Shown here: piece after piece, positions 9,601-17,829 of the stretch
How the letters are laid out: every line of letters begins with the position of its first letter
Numbering within the stretch: position 1 is the stretch's first letter
From: Pectobacterium colocasium
GTDB taxonomy: Bacteria; Pseudomonadota; Gammaproteobacteria; Enterobacterales; Enterobacteriaceae
Assembly: GCF_020181655.1 (NCBI RefSeq)
Contig: NZ_CP084032.1
Span: 124,001-188,000 of the forward strand
Length of the DNA stretch: 64,000 nt
Reading direction: 5' to 3'
Notes under the pieces: model-generated
What the model was told of the DNA's origin: nothing
What the model saw: the letters and a program-made list of their open reading frames with translations, nothing else
Database searches by the model: none
Position numbers and translations under genes: made by a program

Positions 9601-10511
9601 GGTGCCTCCTTCTTTTCCGGCAGCGTAATGCCGTTAAAAATCTTAATGACCGCGCTGTCGTCTTCTTTACCGAATCCGGCGTTGCTGGCGGCGGTAAACA
9701 TGTTGAATGCCGTGGAGGCCAGCGGCAGCGGGAAGTGCAGCGATTTAGCGGTGTCGGTAACCAGTCCCAGATCTTTCACGAAGATATCGACGGCGGATTT
9801 TGGCGTGTAGTCGCCGTCTACCACGTGGCGCATGCGGTTCTCAAACATCCAGGAGTTCCCAGCAGCGTTGGTCACCACGTCGTACATGATATCCAGCGGG
9901 ATATCGGCGCGAGCGGCCAGCGCCATCGCTTCTGCGCCGGCGGCGATGTGTACGCCGGCCAACAGCTGATGGATAATTTTAACTGTCGCGCCCAGTCCAA
10001 TGTCTTCACCGATGCGGTAGACCTTGCCTGCGACGGCGTCGAGTACCGGTTTCAGTTTCTCAAAGGCCAGGTCGGAGCCGGATGCCATTACCGTCATGTC
10101 GCCAGCGGCGGCTTTGGCCGCCCCCCCAGAGACCGGTGCATCCAGCATAATCAACTGATGTTCTGCCAGGCGCTGCTCAATATTCTTGGCATCCTGCGCG
10201 GAGATCGTGGATGACACCATGACCACCGTACCGGGCTTGAGCTTCGCTGCAACCTGTGGTTCACCGAACAGAATCCCGTTCACCTGCGCGGCGTTTACCA
10301 CCAGCAGCACGACGGCATCCAGCTTGTCTGCAAAGGCATCAATACGCGTATCGGCCTGCGCTGCTCCTGCCTGACGTAATCTTTCCAGTGCCTGCGGGTT
10401 GATATCGACACCGTATGTCGTCAGGCCCGCGTTGATGCAGGACGCCGCAGCGCCAAATCCCATGGAACCCAGACCGATAACGGCGACAGCATAATCAGAA
10501 GTCTTTTTCAT
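9597..10511 (-). CDS. ltnD: L-threonate dehydrogenase
   Basis: A 304-residue NAD-dependent beta-hydroxyacid dehydrogenase, the first step of threonate breakdown (L-threonate to 2-oxo-tetronate). The Rossmann motif GLGSMGFGAAAS is at residues 14-25. The substrate-binding loop DAPVSGGAAKAAAGD is near residue 125, and the catalytic lysine is in GATVKIIHQLL near residue 175. The C-terminal helical domain has KDLGLVTD. It is the first gene of the operon and diverges from the DeoR-type regulator across a 371-base control region. Threonate arises from ascorbate breakdown in plants, which fits the inferred lifestyle. Confidence 0.93.
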   Translation of the reverse strand: MKKTSDYAVAVIGLGSMGFGAAASCINAGLTTYGVDINPQALERLRQAGAAQADTRIDAFADKLDAVVLLVVNAAQVNGILFGEPQVAAKLKPGTVVMVSSTISAQDAKNIEQRLAEHQLIMLDAPVSGGAAKAAAGDMTVMASGSDLAFEKLKPVLDAVAGKVYRIGEDIGLGATVKIIHQLLAGVHIAAGAEAMALAARADIPLDIMYDVVTNAAGNSWMFENRMRHVVDGDYTPKSAVDIFVKDLGLVTDTAKSLHFPLPLASTAFNMFTAASNAGFGKEDDSAVIKIFNGITLPEKKEAP

Positions 10512-10584
10512 CGTGGTTGCCTTGTTAAAATTAGTGATTTTTTGTTCTCTGGTGTTAAATATAAGGACTATCAGAACAAATTAT

Positions 10585-10600
10585 GGTGATTTTTATCACA
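10585..10600. promoter_or_regulatory. Candidate CRP site upstream of ltnD
   Basis: GGTGA-N6-TCACA differs from the CRP consensus TGTGA-N6-TCACA only in its first two bases. It is 74-89 bases upstream of the ltnD start, a usual place for activation, and suggests catabolite control of the threonate operon. Confidence 0.55.
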
Positions 10601-10796
10601 TAAATTAACATTGAGATCGTGATGATTCAGTGTAGCTGAACACTGCGTGGAAAAAGACATCCATAATTACCTTTATATATCATGTGATTATGGGGGGGTT
10701 GGGTGTCGTATGACGATGAGCGCAGTCATGTCTGGTGTAGTTTATAACGTGAATTTATGATAATTATCGTCATTAAATGGGCTGTTTCTCACAATA

Positions 10797-10870
10797 TTTA
10801 TCAGACTCGGTCTTTATCAAACACGGTCTTTATCAAACCAAATGTCTATCAAACCAGCATTATCAAATAG
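10797..10870 (+). repeat. Five 16-bp-spaced direct repeats upstream of the DeoR-type regulator
   Basis: The core ATCAAA/ATCAGA occurs at 10800, 10816, 10832, 10848 and 10862. The first four are exactly 16 bases apart and the last 14. The units read TTTATCAGACTCGGTC, TTTATCAAACACGGTC, TTTATCAAACCAAATG and TCTATCAAACCAGCAT, followed by a partial TTATCAAATAG. The block ends 12 bases before the GTG start. Such an array is likely an operator for a multimeric repressor, most simply the adjacent DeoR-family protein. A 10 bp palindrome GATAATTATC lies just before it (10759-10768). Confidence 0.75.
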
Positions 10871-10882
10871 GGAACGGGCAGC

Positions 10883-11644
10883 GTGATTCCAGTAGAACGT
10901 CATCAACAGATTCTGGCGCTGATCGCCGAGCGTGGCGCGGTTAGCATTAACGAGCTGACCGAACGGCTGGGTGTGTCACACATGACGGTGCGGCGTGATG
11001 TGCAAAAGCTGGAGCAGGATGGCCTGCTGCTGAGCGTCTCTGGTGGCGTGCGCTCGCCTGAACGGTTGGCGATCGAGCCGTCGCATCAGGACAAATCCGT
11101 GATGTTCAGCCAGCAGAAAGCGGCGATGGGGAAACTGGCGGCGCAGCACATTCCGCTGAATAGCTGCATTTATCTGGATGCGGGCACGACCACGCTATCG
11201 CTGGCGCGCGAGCTGGCTGAACGCGACGATCTCGTGATTGTCACTAACGATTTTGCGATTGCCGCTTTTCTGATTGAGTCCAGCCAGTGCCGCATGATCC
11301 ACACGGGCGGCACGCTGTGCCGGGAAAACCGCTCCTGCGTTGGAGAAGCCGTCGCGCAGGCGCTGCGCAACCTGTTTATTGATATCGCCTTTATCTCCGC
11401 CTCTTCGTGGAGCCTGCGCGGGCTGTCCACGCCGAATGAAGACAAAGTGGTCGTGAAACGCGCGGCGGTAGAAGCCAGCAGCAAGTGCGTACTGCTGTGT
11501 GACACCTCAAAATACGGCCGCATCGCCACCCACCTCGCCACGCCGCTCAGCGTATTCGATAGCATCATCACCGACGACGGCCTGCCCGCCGCCGCCAAAG
11601 AAGCCTTGAGCAAAATGGGTGTTGAGGTGCTGGTGGCGGGGTGA
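10883..11644 (+). CDS. DeoR-family transcriptional regulator (YgbI-like)
   Basis: A 253-residue DNA-binding regulator. The N-terminal DeoR helix-turn-helix (VSINELTERLGVSHMTVRRD, about residues 19-38) is followed by a sugar-phosphate-binding domain with YLDAGTTTLSLAREL near residue 95 and GGTLC near residue 143. The start codon is GTG at 10883; it follows GGGAACGGGCAGC. It is divergent from ltnD, as ygbI is in E. coli, so it probably controls the threonate operon and itself. The ligand is likely a phosphorylated intermediate of the pathway. The 16-bp repeat array directly upstream is a candidate operator. Confidence 0.9.
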   Translation: MIPVERHQQILALIAERGAVSINELTERLGVSHMTVRRDVQKLEQDGLLLSVSGGVRSPERLAIEPSHQDKSVMFSQQKAAMGKLAAQHIPLNSCIYLDAGTTTLSLARELAERDDLVIVTNDFAIAAFLIESSQCRMIHTGGTLCRENRSCVGEAVAQALRNLFIDIAFISASSWSLRGLSTPNEDKVVVKRAAVEASSKCVLLCDTSKYGRIATHLATPLSVFDSIITDDGLPAAAKEALSKMGVEVLVAG

Positions 11645-11647
11645 GGG

Positions 11648-11998
11648 CTATTTCTGTTTGTTGATATCTAACTGGCAAAAAATATCCAGACCTTTCTCGC
11701 TGATTATATTGAGAAGACGTAGTGCAGCCCCAGAGGGTTTTTTCTCATTACGTTCCCATTTTGAGACGCTCTCAACGGACATATTGAGAGCGTAAGCTAA
11801 AGAAGATTGCGACATTTTATAACGGGAACGCATGTTCTGAATTTCTGCCCCGCTCATTGCGTGAGCTTGCTCGATGCGTTCACGGAATTCCCGTGCGGCA
11901 ACCCGATTATTGATGCGTTCCATCGTAGTATCAGTGATACCCCCGTGTTCATGCAGGTTTTGCGCCATTTCCTGCAGCTCTTTCATCTTTGCAGCCAT
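11648..11998 (-). CDS. XRE-family antitoxin (HigA/NadS-like)
   Basis: A 116-residue protein with a C-terminal helix-turn-helix of the XRE type: MSGAEIQNMRSRYKMSQSSL, then ALNMSVESVSKWE (about residues 48-82). It pairs with the RelE-type toxin upstream and should both neutralise it and repress the promoter. Its start overlaps the end of the toxin gene by 50 bases, in a different frame, which is the reverse of the commoner antitoxin-first order but typical of HigBA-like modules. A GAGGTGG stretch precedes the ATG at 11996-11998; a second in-frame ATG is four codons later. Confidence 0.85.
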   Translation of the reverse strand: MAAKMKELQEMAQNLHEHGGITDTTMERINNRVAAREFRERIEQAHAMSGAEIQNMRSRYKMSQSSLAYALNMSVESVSKWERNEKKPSGAALRLLNIISEKGLDIFCQLDINKQK

Positions 11999-12374
11999 CG
12001 CATTCCACCTCTCGTAGTTCTTTCACTTTTACCAATTGAGCTATTTGTTGAACGGTGAGTTGAAGTAGGTCACCAGCAATGTCTTTATAAACAGCCAGCT
12101 CATCATCCTGAATTTCTTTAACGCCTTTCCTGACCTGATTTTTTTTCCATCCATCGGCAAAAAATAGATTAGAGCCTAGTTTGAAAAAGATGATAGTTCT
12201 GGCTCCTGCACTCTTTCCGGCATTCAATGCAATTCGTTTTTTAAGCACACCACCGCCAAGGTCAGCCTCAACACGGCCATTCATCACTTCATGAGCAATC
12301 TCACAAAGATAACTATCAGAAAGCATTTCGCTTTTTAGTTTTTTATCGAAGAGCTTCGTTGTGTATACCGCCAC
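11949..12374 (-). CDS. RelE-type toxin (PF06296-like), HigB-like partner of XRE antitoxin
   Basis: A 141-residue protein with KKRIALNAGKSAGARTIIFFK near residues 65-85 and FADGWKKNQVRKGVKEIQDDE after it. This pattern fits the RelE toxin class found next to XRE antitoxins. The likely activity is ribosome-dependent mRNA cleavage, inferred from the family. It is longer than the usual ~110 residues because of a charged, cysteine-containing tail (CDGCKDERAAGNG) encoded across the start of the antitoxin gene. The gene is intact, and a promoter candidate lies just upstream. Confidence 0.82.
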   Translation of the reverse strand: MAVYTTKLFDKKLKSEMLSDSYLCEIAHEVMNGRVEADLGGGVLKKRIALNAGKSAGARTIIFFKLGSNLFFADGWKKNQVRKGVKEIQDDELAVYKDIAGDLLQLTVQQIAQLVKVKELREVECDGCKDERAAGNGAKPA

Positions 12375-12405
12375 GGTTCATCCTTAAACATGACTAGTAA
12401 CAATA

Positions 12406-12435
12406 ACTATAGTCTAAATTACGGGTTTTCTACAA
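12406..12435 (-). promoter_or_regulatory. Candidate promoter of the RelE/XRE toxin-antitoxin operon
   Basis: On the minus strand TTGTAG (12430-12435) and TATAGT (12406-12411) are 18 bases apart. The -10 overlaps the small palindrome ACTATAGT, a possible site for autoregulation. It lies about 30 bases before the toxin start. Confidence 0.45.
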
Positions 12436-12483
12436 TGTTCGTGGTGTTTCAGTGTGTAGCATTTTTGTACACGTCATGTAGGG

Positions 12484-12504
12484 GTGTAGAGAGATTCACT
12501 ACAC
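12484..12504. promoter_or_regulatory. Inverted repeat upstream of decayed DUF1778 antitoxin
   Basis: Arms GTGTAG and CTACAC are separated by 9 bases, ending 4 bases before the first ATG of the antitoxin remnant. It is a likely former autoregulatory operator of that module. Confidence 0.45.
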
Positions 12505-12508
12505 AGGC

Positions 12509-12793
12509 ATGATGATGAAACCTGAAACTAAAGAAGCATGAATCACTATTCGGGCCAAAGCCTCCCAGCGGGATTGGATCGATATGGCTGCAAACCTTGT
12601 GTCAAAATCACGTACCGACTTTATGCTTGAAGCAGCTTGCCGCGAGGCGCAGGACATATTGTTGGATAAACGTTTGTTTATTTTGGACAACGAGCAGTTT
12701 GACGAATTTTTGGCCGAGTTGGATGCGCCTATTACCGCAGAGCGTCAGGCTCGCATTAACGATCTTATGTGTCGTCAATCGCCATGGGAATAA
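12509..12793 (+). pseudogene. DUF1778 (TacA-type) antitoxin with internal stop codon
   Basis: Reading from the ATGs at 12509-12517, the frame gives MKPETKEA, then TGA at 12539-12541. It continues without frame change as ITIRAKASQRDWIDMAANL, then KSRTDFMLEAACREAQDILL and a normal DUF1778 tail ending QSPWE. The stop sits where relatives have Arg in the ribbon-helix-helix strand (KEARI...), so one C-to-T change of CGA to TGA explains it. An internal ATG at 12584 could yield only a 69-residue product without the DNA-binding part. The module's GNAT toxin is also gone, consistent with decay. Confidence 0.82.
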
Positions 12794-12849
12794 CAGCACC
12801 AGAGCCATTACTGATAATTGTTCTTGGTGGCATGCTATTGATTGAATAG
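12784..12849 (+). pseudogene. Remnant of GNAT-family toxin (TacT-like), first codons only
   Basis: An ATG overlaps the end of the antitoxin remnant by 10 bases, in the way typical of TacAT/AtaT modules. It encodes MGITAPEPL, the usual first residues of these acetyltransferase toxins. After that the similarity ends, and the frame stops after 21 residues (LLIIVLGGMLLIE). The whole acetyltransferase domain is therefore missing, probably by deletion between here and the neighbouring parE gene. Confidence 0.7.
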
Positions 12850-12868
12850 ATCCTTATTTAGTCACTTT

Positions 12869-13162
12869 TTAAATATCAAAAAAGTGGCACATAGGTTCCA
12901 TTTGCTGATGCAGGATTCGGATGATAAGAAGATCTTCTTCTCGTATGCGGTAGAAAATAGCGTGTTGCCTATGATCGAATCGGCGCACACCCTGGCTAAT
13001 TTCAGGGTACTCTTGGCCTATATAAGGGGATTCTGCTAGCAGAATCAGCGTATTCTCTAGCGACTCTGTATAATTGTCAGCCTGACTGATGCCGTAGTTG
13101 ATCAATGTGTACTCAAAGATGCTTGCGAAATCTTCTGCTGCAAGATTAGAGAGTTTATACAT
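12869..13162 (-). CDS. parE: ParE-type toxin
   Basis: A 97-residue protein of the RelE/ParE fold. Relatives inhibit DNA gyrase. It begins MYKLSNLAAEDFASIFEYT and has AESPYIGQEYPEI, then RRFDHRQHAIFYRI and a C-terminal strand LLIIRILHQQM, all in the normal ParE order and length. The ATG at 13160-13162 overlaps the parD stop by 8 bases (ATGTATAA). An upstream in-frame start would add 11 residues read from within parD and is unlikely. This antitoxin-toxin pair looks intact. Confidence 0.9.
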   Translation of the reverse strand: MYKLSNLAAEDFASIFEYTLINYGISQADNYTESLENTLILLAESPYIGQEYPEISQGVRRFDHRQHAIFYRIREEDLLIIRILHQQMEPMCHFFDI

Positions 13163-13397
13163 TCCGTTCGCGCTTCTTTTTTGCTGCAATTTCACGCAGC
13201 GTCAACGAACTTTCTCCACTTTGCTCCCCTGCATAAATCGCTTTTTTCAGAGCCTCTGTTTTGGATTCTTGTTGTTCAAGAAGACGAAGTGCTGACCTGA
13301 TGACTTCACTGGTAGAACTATAGCGACCGCTATCTATTAATTTGGAGACAAAATCATCCAGTTGTTCGCCGATCGTAATACTTGTCGTTCTAGGCAT
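13155..13397 (-). CDS. parD: ParD-type antitoxin
   Basis: An 80-residue ribbon-helix-helix antitoxin. TSITIGEQLDDFVSKLIDSG forms the strand and first helix, RYSSTSEVIRSALRLLEQQE the second helix and linker. A charged C-terminal region that wraps the toxin follows. I chose the ATG at 13395-13397 because AGGAGG lies 4 bases upstream of it; the longer ORF start has no such site. It is the first gene of the parDE operon and sits just behind a palindromic operator. Confidence 0.92.
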   Translation of the reverse strand: MPRTTSITIGEQLDDFVSKLIDSGRYSSTSEVIRSALRLLEQQESKTEALKKAIYAGEQSGESSLTLREIAAKKKRERNV

Positions 13398-13405
13398 AAA
13401 ACCTC

Positions 13406-13426
13406 CTGTGTTATCTATTAACACAG
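13406..13426. promoter_or_regulatory. Palindromic operator upstream of parDE
   Basis: Perfect 8 bp arms CTGTGTTA and TAACACAG with 5 bases between, 9 bases upstream of the parD start. This is a likely autoregulatory site for ParD/ParDE. Confidence 0.65.
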
Positions 13427-13488
13427 ATGGTAGCACAGAACAGCCTACTTAGTAGCCAATAAGAAGACCTTCTTCCTTTGTCACTTTC

Positions 13489-13517
13489 CCGTCATCTTCC
13501 AGTTATTTTTCTGTCAT
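13489..13517 (+). promoter_or_regulatory. Pho box (PhoB site) upstream of ugpB
   Basis: Three heptamers in exact 11-base register: CCGTCAT (13489), CAGTTAT (13500) and CTGTCAT (13511), separated by 4-base spacers. The PhoB consensus is CTGTCAT repeated every 11 bases. It lies about 75-105 bases before the ugpB start, so phosphate-starvation control of the ugp operon is expected, as in E. coli. Confidence 0.75.
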
Positions 13518-13592
13518 GCGCTCATGTCATGTTTACCTTCGCATAAAAAACGCCGTAATGATGGCGCATTTAATTGATTGCAGGAGACAGGC

Positions 13593-14927
13593 ATGTTCAA
13601 CAACACAATTCGTAAAACACATGCTATTCGCACCGCCGCGGCGTGTGTGGCATTCGCGCTGATGAGCGCCAGTGCGCAGGCCGTGACAGAAATTCCTTTC
13701 TGGCACTCCATGGAAGGCGAATTAGGGAAAGAAGTGAATTCTCTGGTTGACCGTTTTAACCAAGCACATAGCGATGTAAAAATTGTGCCGGTCTATAAAG
13801 GTAACTACGAGCAGAACCTCGCAGCTGGGATTGCGGCTTACCGCGCGGGGAATGCGCCAGCCATTTTGCAGGTCTACGAAGTGGGTACGGCTACCATGAT
13901 GGCAAGTAAAGCCATCAAGCCTGTCTATGAAGTCTTCAAAGAGTCAGGCATTAATTTCGATGAGTCGGTGTTTGTGCCGACTGTCTCCGGTTATTACACC
14001 GATGCGAAGAGCGGTCACCTGCTGTCGCAGCCGTTTAACAGCTCCACGCCAGTGCTGTACTACAACAAAGATGCCTTCAAGAAGGCGGGTTTAGATCCTG
14101 AACAGCCACCGAAAACCTGGCAGCAAATGGCGGAGTACACCGCCAAACTGCGTGCCGCCGGGATGAAGTGCGGCTACGCCAGCGGTTGGCAGGGCTGGAT
14201 TCAGATTGAAAACTTCAGCGCCTGGCACGGTCTGCCAGTTGCGAGCAAAAACAACGGCTTTGACGGCACCGATGCGGTACTGGAATTCAACAAGCCAACG
14301 CAGGTTAAGCACATCCAGCTGTTGCAGGACATGAACAAGAAGGGTGATTTCACCTATTTCGGGCGTAAGGATGAGCCGACCGAGAAATTCTATAACGGCG
14401 ACTGCGCTATCACGACCGCTTCTTCCGGTTCGCTGGCGAACATCCGCGAACACGCCAAGTTTAACTATGGCGTCGGCATGATGCCGTATGACGCCGATGC
14501 GAAAGGCGCGCCGCAGAACGCCATTATCGGCGGAGCCAGCCTGTGGGTGATGGGCGGCAAAGATGCTGCGACCTACAAAGGCGTCGCTGAGTTTATGAAG
14601 TTCCTGGCCGAACCGGAAAATGCCGCTGAATGGCACCAGAAAACCGGTTATCTGCCCATCACGACTGCGGCATATGAGTTGACGCAGAAGCAGGGCTTCT
14701 ACGAGAAAAACCCAGGTGCGGATATCGCCACGCGTCAGATGCTGAACAAGCCACCGTTGCCGTTCACCAAAGGTCTGCGTTTGGGCAACATGCCGCAAAT
14801 TCGTACCGTTGTGGATGAAGAATTAGAAAGCGTATGGACAGGTAAGAAGACGCCGCAACAGGCGTTGGATAGCGCAGTAGAACGCGGTAACGCGCTGCTG
14901 CGTCGCTTTGAGCAGTCGACGAAGTAA
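13593..14927 (+). CDS. ugpB: sn-glycerol-3-phosphate ABC transporter, periplasmic binding protein
   Basis: A 444-residue periplasmic solute-binding protein (family 1) that captures glycerol-3-phosphate and glycerophosphodiesters. A signal peptide is visible at residues 1-28, ending SASAQA. The mature part begins [12 protein letters not shown], a hallmark of UgpB, with [19 protein letters not shown] next. [18 protein letters not shown] and [14 protein letters not shown] are binding-cleft regions. I chose the ATG at 13593 because AGGAGA lies just upstream; the in-frame TTG five codons earlier overlaps that site. It is the first gene of ugpBAECQ. Confidence 0.96.
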   Translation: MFNNTIRKTHAIRTAAACVAFALMSASAQAVTEIPFWHSMEGELGKEVNSLVDRFNQAHSDVKIVPVYKGNYEQNLAAGIAAYRAGNAPAILQVYEVGTATMMASKAIKPVYEVFKESGINFDESVFVPTVSGYYTDAKSGHLLSQPFNSSTPVLYYNKDAFKKAGLDPEQPPKTWQQMAEYTAKLRAAGMKCGYASGWQGWIQIENFSAWHGLPVASKNNGFDGTDAVLEFNKPTQVKHIQLLQDMNKKGDFTYFGRKDEPTEKFYNGDCAITTASSGSLANIREHAKFNYGVGMMPYDADAKGAPQNAIIGGASLWVMGGKDAATYKGVAEFMKFLAEPENAAEWHQKTGYLPITTAAYELTQKQGFYEKNPGADIATRQMLNKPPLPFTKGLRLGNMPQIRTVVDEELESVWTGKKTPQQALDSAVERGNALLRRFEQSTK

Positions 14928-14951
14928 GACGTTTTTTGCTGAGTAATACCG

Positions 14952-14980
14952 GGCCGAAGGGAATCGGCCTGTTTCTTTTC
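14952..14980 (+). other. Hairpin with T-rich tail between ugpB and ugpA
   Basis: Stem GGCCGA / TCGGCC (14952-14957 and 14964-14969) with a 6-base loop, followed by TGTTTCTTTTC. It resembles a weak terminator. In binding-protein transporter operons such an element allows more binding protein than permease to be made. Confidence 0.55.
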
Positions 14981-15000
14981 TGTTTGCAATGAGTTACCGC

Positions 15001-15888
15001 ATGACATCATCCCGCCCCGTTTTTCGTAGCAGCTGGTTGCCCTATGTGTTGGTGTTGCCTCAACTGCTGATTACCGTGATTTTCTTTATCTGGCCAGCCG
15101 GTCAGGCGCTGTGGTATTCGGTGCAGAATCTCGATCCGTTTGGGTTATCCAGCGAATTTGTTGGCATGGAAAACTTCAGACAGCTGTTCAATAACCCTTA
15201 CTACCTCGATTCGTTTTACACCACGCTGATATTCAGCTTTCTGGTAGCCGGGTTTGGCATGCTGATTTCACTCTTTCTGGCCGCGCTGGTGGACTATGTG
15301 ATCCGTCCCAGCCGCCTGTACCAGACGTTGATCATTCTGCCCTATGCTGTGGCTCCCGCCGTTGCTGCCGTGCTGTGGATGTTCCTGTTTAACCCCGGTC
15401 TGGGGCTGATTACCCATTTTCTCGGGCTGATGGGTTATACGTGGAACCACGCACAGAACAGCGGTCAGGCGATGTTTCTGGTGGTACTGGCGTCGGTCTG
15501 GAAGCAGATTAGCTATAACTTCCTGTTCTTCCTTGCGGCGCTGCAATCTATTCCCCGTTCATTAGTCGAAGCGGGCGCGATTGATGGTGCAGGCCCCGTG
15601 CGGCGCTTCTTCAATCTGGTGCTGCCGATGATCTCGCCAGTGAGCTTCTTCCTGCTGGTGGTCAATCTGGTATACGCCTTTTTTGATACCTTCCCGATTA
15701 TCGATGCCGCGACAGCCGGTGGGCCGGTGCAGTCGACGACTACGCTGATCTACAAAATTTATCGTGAGGGCTTTGCGGGGCTGGATCTGTCCAGTTCGGC
15801 AGCGCAGTCGGTGGTACTGATGATGCTGGTTATCGGGCTGACCATTATTCAGTTCCGTTTTGTTGAACGGAAGGTGAATTACCAATGA
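15001..15888 (+). CDS. ugpA: sn-glycerol-3-phosphate ABC transporter, permease UgpA
   Basis: A 295-residue inner-membrane permease of the MalF-like class with about six hydrophobic segments. The EAA loop is [20 protein letters not shown] near residue 185. The first residues [20 protein letters not shown] match UgpA of E. coli in sequence and length, so I prefer the ATG at 15001 over an in-frame ATG four codons earlier. It overlaps ugpE by 4 bases. Confidence 0.95.
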   Translation: MTSSRPVFRSSWLPYVLVLPQLLITVIFFIWPAGQALWYSVQNLDPFGLSSEFVGMENFRQLFNNPYYLDSFYTTLIFSFLVAGFGMLISLFLAALVDYVIRPSRLYQTLIILPYAVAPAVAAVLWMFLFNPGLGLITHFLGLMGYTWNHAQNSGQAMFLVVLASVWKQISYNFLFFLAALQSIPRSLVEAGAIDGAGPVRRFFNLVLPMISPVSFFLLVVNLVYAFFDTFPIIDAATAGGPVQSTTTLIYKIYREGFAGLDLSSSAAQSVVLMMLVIGLTIIQFRFVERKVNYQ

Positions 15889-16730
15889 TTGAGAATCGTC
15901 GCGGGTTAGATATTTTCAGCCACGTCATGCTGATCGTCGGCATTCTCGCCGTCTTGTTTCCTCTGTACGTGGGGTTTGTCGCTGCCACGCTGGATAATCA
16001 GGAAGTCTTTCAGGCACCGATGACGCTGATCCCCGGTACTCACCTGTGGGAAAACCTGCGTTATATCTGGCTGCATGGTGCAGGCAACAACACCACGCCG
16101 TTCGGACTGATGCTGCTTAACAGCTTTGTGATGGCACTGGCGATTACGGTGGGCAAAATCACCGTCTCGATCCTGTCCGCTTACGCCATCGTCTATTTTC
16201 GTTTCCCGCTTCGCAACCTGTTCTTCTGGATGATTTTCCTGACGCTGATGCTGCCGGTGGAAGTGCGTATTTTCCCGACGGTGGAAGTGATCGCGCGGCT
16301 GGACATGATGGACAGCTACACCGGTTTAACGCTGCCGCTGATGGCCTCGGCGACCGCGACCTTCCTGTTCCGCCAGTTCTTTATGACGCTGCCGGATGAG
16401 CTGATGGAAGCGGCGCGTATCGACGGTGCCAGCCCGATGCGTTTCTTCTTCGACATGGTGTTACCGCTGTCGAAGACCAATCTGGCGGCGCTGTTTGTGA
16501 TCACGTTCATCTACGGCTGGAACCAGTACCTGTGGCCGCTGCTGATTGTCAGCGATGCCAATCTGGGTACTGCGGTCGCCGGGATTAAAAGCATGATTGC
16601 CTCCGGTGATGGGGCGACCCAGTGGAATCAGGTAATGGCTGCCATGCTGTTGACCATGCTGCCGCCGCTGCTGGTCGTGCTACTGATGCAGCGCTGGTTC
16701 GTTCGCGGTCTGGTCGACAGCGAAAAATAA
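15885..16730 (+). CDS. ugpE: sn-glycerol-3-phosphate ABC transporter, permease UgpE
   Basis: A 281-residue inner-membrane permease of the MalG-like class. The N-terminal helix ([20 protein letters not shown]) is followed by five more membrane segments. The EAA motif is [20 protein letters not shown] near residue 175, which contacts the UgpC ATPase. Length is normal. The start overlaps the ugpA stop (ATGA), so the two permeases are made in equal amounts. Confidence 0.95.
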   Translation: MIENRRGLDIFSHVMLIVGILAVLFPLYVGFVAATLDNQEVFQAPMTLIPGTHLWENLRYIWLHGAGNNTTPFGLMLLNSFVMALAITVGKITVSILSAYAIVYFRFPLRNLFFWMIFLTLMLPVEVRIFPTVEVIARLDMMDSYTGLTLPLMASATATFLFRQFFMTLPDELMEAARIDGASPMRFFFDMVLPLSKTNLAALFVITFIYGWNQYLWPLLIVSDANLGTAVAGIKSMIASGDGATQWNQVMAAMLLTMLPPLLVVLLMQRWFVRGLVDSEK

Positions 16731-16755
16731 ATCAAGACGAATTTCGGAAACGCTT

Positions 16756-17829
16756 ATGGCATGTTTAAAACTTCAGGCCGTCACCAAGTCTTATGATGGC
16801 AAAACACAGATTATCCAACCCATCGATCTGGATGTCGCGGATGGCGAATTCGTGGTGATGGTCGGGCCGTCAGGCTGCGGTAAATCGACACTGCTGCGTA
16901 TGGTGGCAGGCCTCGAACGCACCACCAGTGGTGACATCTATATTGATAACCAGCGGGTCACCGATCTGGAACCGAAAGATCGCGGCATTGCGATGGTGTT
17001 CCAGAACTATGCGCTTTATCCCCACATGAACGTGTTCGACAACATGGCTTACGGCCTGAAAATTCGCGGCTTTGGTAAGGCACAGATTCGTGAGCGTGTA
17101 GAAGACGCGGCGCGAATTCTGGAGTTGATGCCGTTGCTGCAACGCAAACCGCGTGAACTATCAGGCGGCCAGCGTCAGCGCGTGGCGATGGGGCGGGCGA
17201 TTGTCCGTGAACCGGCGGTGTTCCTGTTCGACGAACCGCTGTCGAATCTGGATGCCAAACTGCGCGTACAAATGCGGCTGGAATTGCAGCAACTGCACCA
17301 GCGCCTGAAAACCACCAGCCTGTACGTCACACACGATCAGGTTGAAGCCATGACGCTGGCACAGCGCGTCATCGTGATGAACAAAGGGATTGCCGAGCAA
17401 ATTGGCGCGCCGGCTGAAATTTATCGCCGTCCTGCCTCGCTGTTTGTGGCCAGCTTTATTGGTTCACCCGCGATGAACCTGTGGTCGGGCCGCATTAGCG
17501 ATGACAGCTGCCGCTTTGAAATCGGTGGCGACATCGCTCTGGCGCTGCCTGAGCCGAAGCCGCAGTGGAGCGGTAAAGCATTGACGCTGGGGGTACGACC
17601 AGAGCATATTCAGCTGGCGACGCGCGAAACCGGCGGTATCCCGTTGCAGATTTCAACACTCGAACTGCTGGGTGCGGACAACTTAGCGCACGGCAAGTGG
17701 GGCGGACAAAACGTCATCGCGCGGCTCTCTTACGAACACTGTCCCGCCATCGGTTCGACGCTTTGGCTGCATTTACCGACGTCATCATGGCACCTGTTTG
17801 ATTCGCAAAGCGGATTACGGATGGAATAA
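16756..17829 (+). CDS. ugpC: sn-glycerol-3-phosphate ABC transporter, ATPase
   Basis: A 357-residue ATPase of the MalK/UgpC type. Walker [10 protein letters not shown] is at about residue 37, the Q-loop at [12 protein letters not shown], the signature [14 protein letters not shown] near residue 134, Walker [12 protein letters not shown] near 155 and the switch histidine in VTHDQVEAM near 192. A C-terminal OB-type regulatory domain ([13 protein letters not shown]) is present. It powers the UgpAE permease. Its stop TAA shares one base with the ugpQ start. Confidence 0.95.
   Translation: MACLKLQAVTKSYDGKTQIIQPIDLDVADGEFVVMVGPSGCGKSTLLRMVAGLERTTSGDIYIDNQRVTDLEPKDRGIAMVFQNYALYPHMNVFDNMAYGLKIRGFGKAQIRERVEDAARILELMPLLQRKPRELSGGQRQRVAMGRAIVREPAVFLFDEPLSNLDAKLRVQMRLELQQLHQRLKTTSLYVTHDQVEAMTLAQRVIVMNKGIAEQIGAPAEIYRRPASLFVASFIGSPAMNLWSGRISDDSCRFEIGGDIALALPEPKPQWSGKALTLGVRPEHIQLATRETGGIPLQISTLELLGADNLAHGKWGGQNVIARLSYEHCPAIGSTLWLHLPTSSWHLFDSQSGLRME

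Noticed and set aside
10797..10870. 16-bp repeats considered as a CRISPR-like array
   Set aside because: Units are directly adjacent with no unique spacers and no cas genes nearby; the position before a regulator fits an operator array.
12869..13426. Region considered as a decayed module like its neighbour
   Set aside because: Both parE and parD read through without stops, with a good ribosome-binding site, the usual overlap and a palindromic operator, so the pair looks intact.
14091..14798. 235-codon open frame opposite ugpB
   Set aside because: Antisense shadow of a certain gene; no family features.
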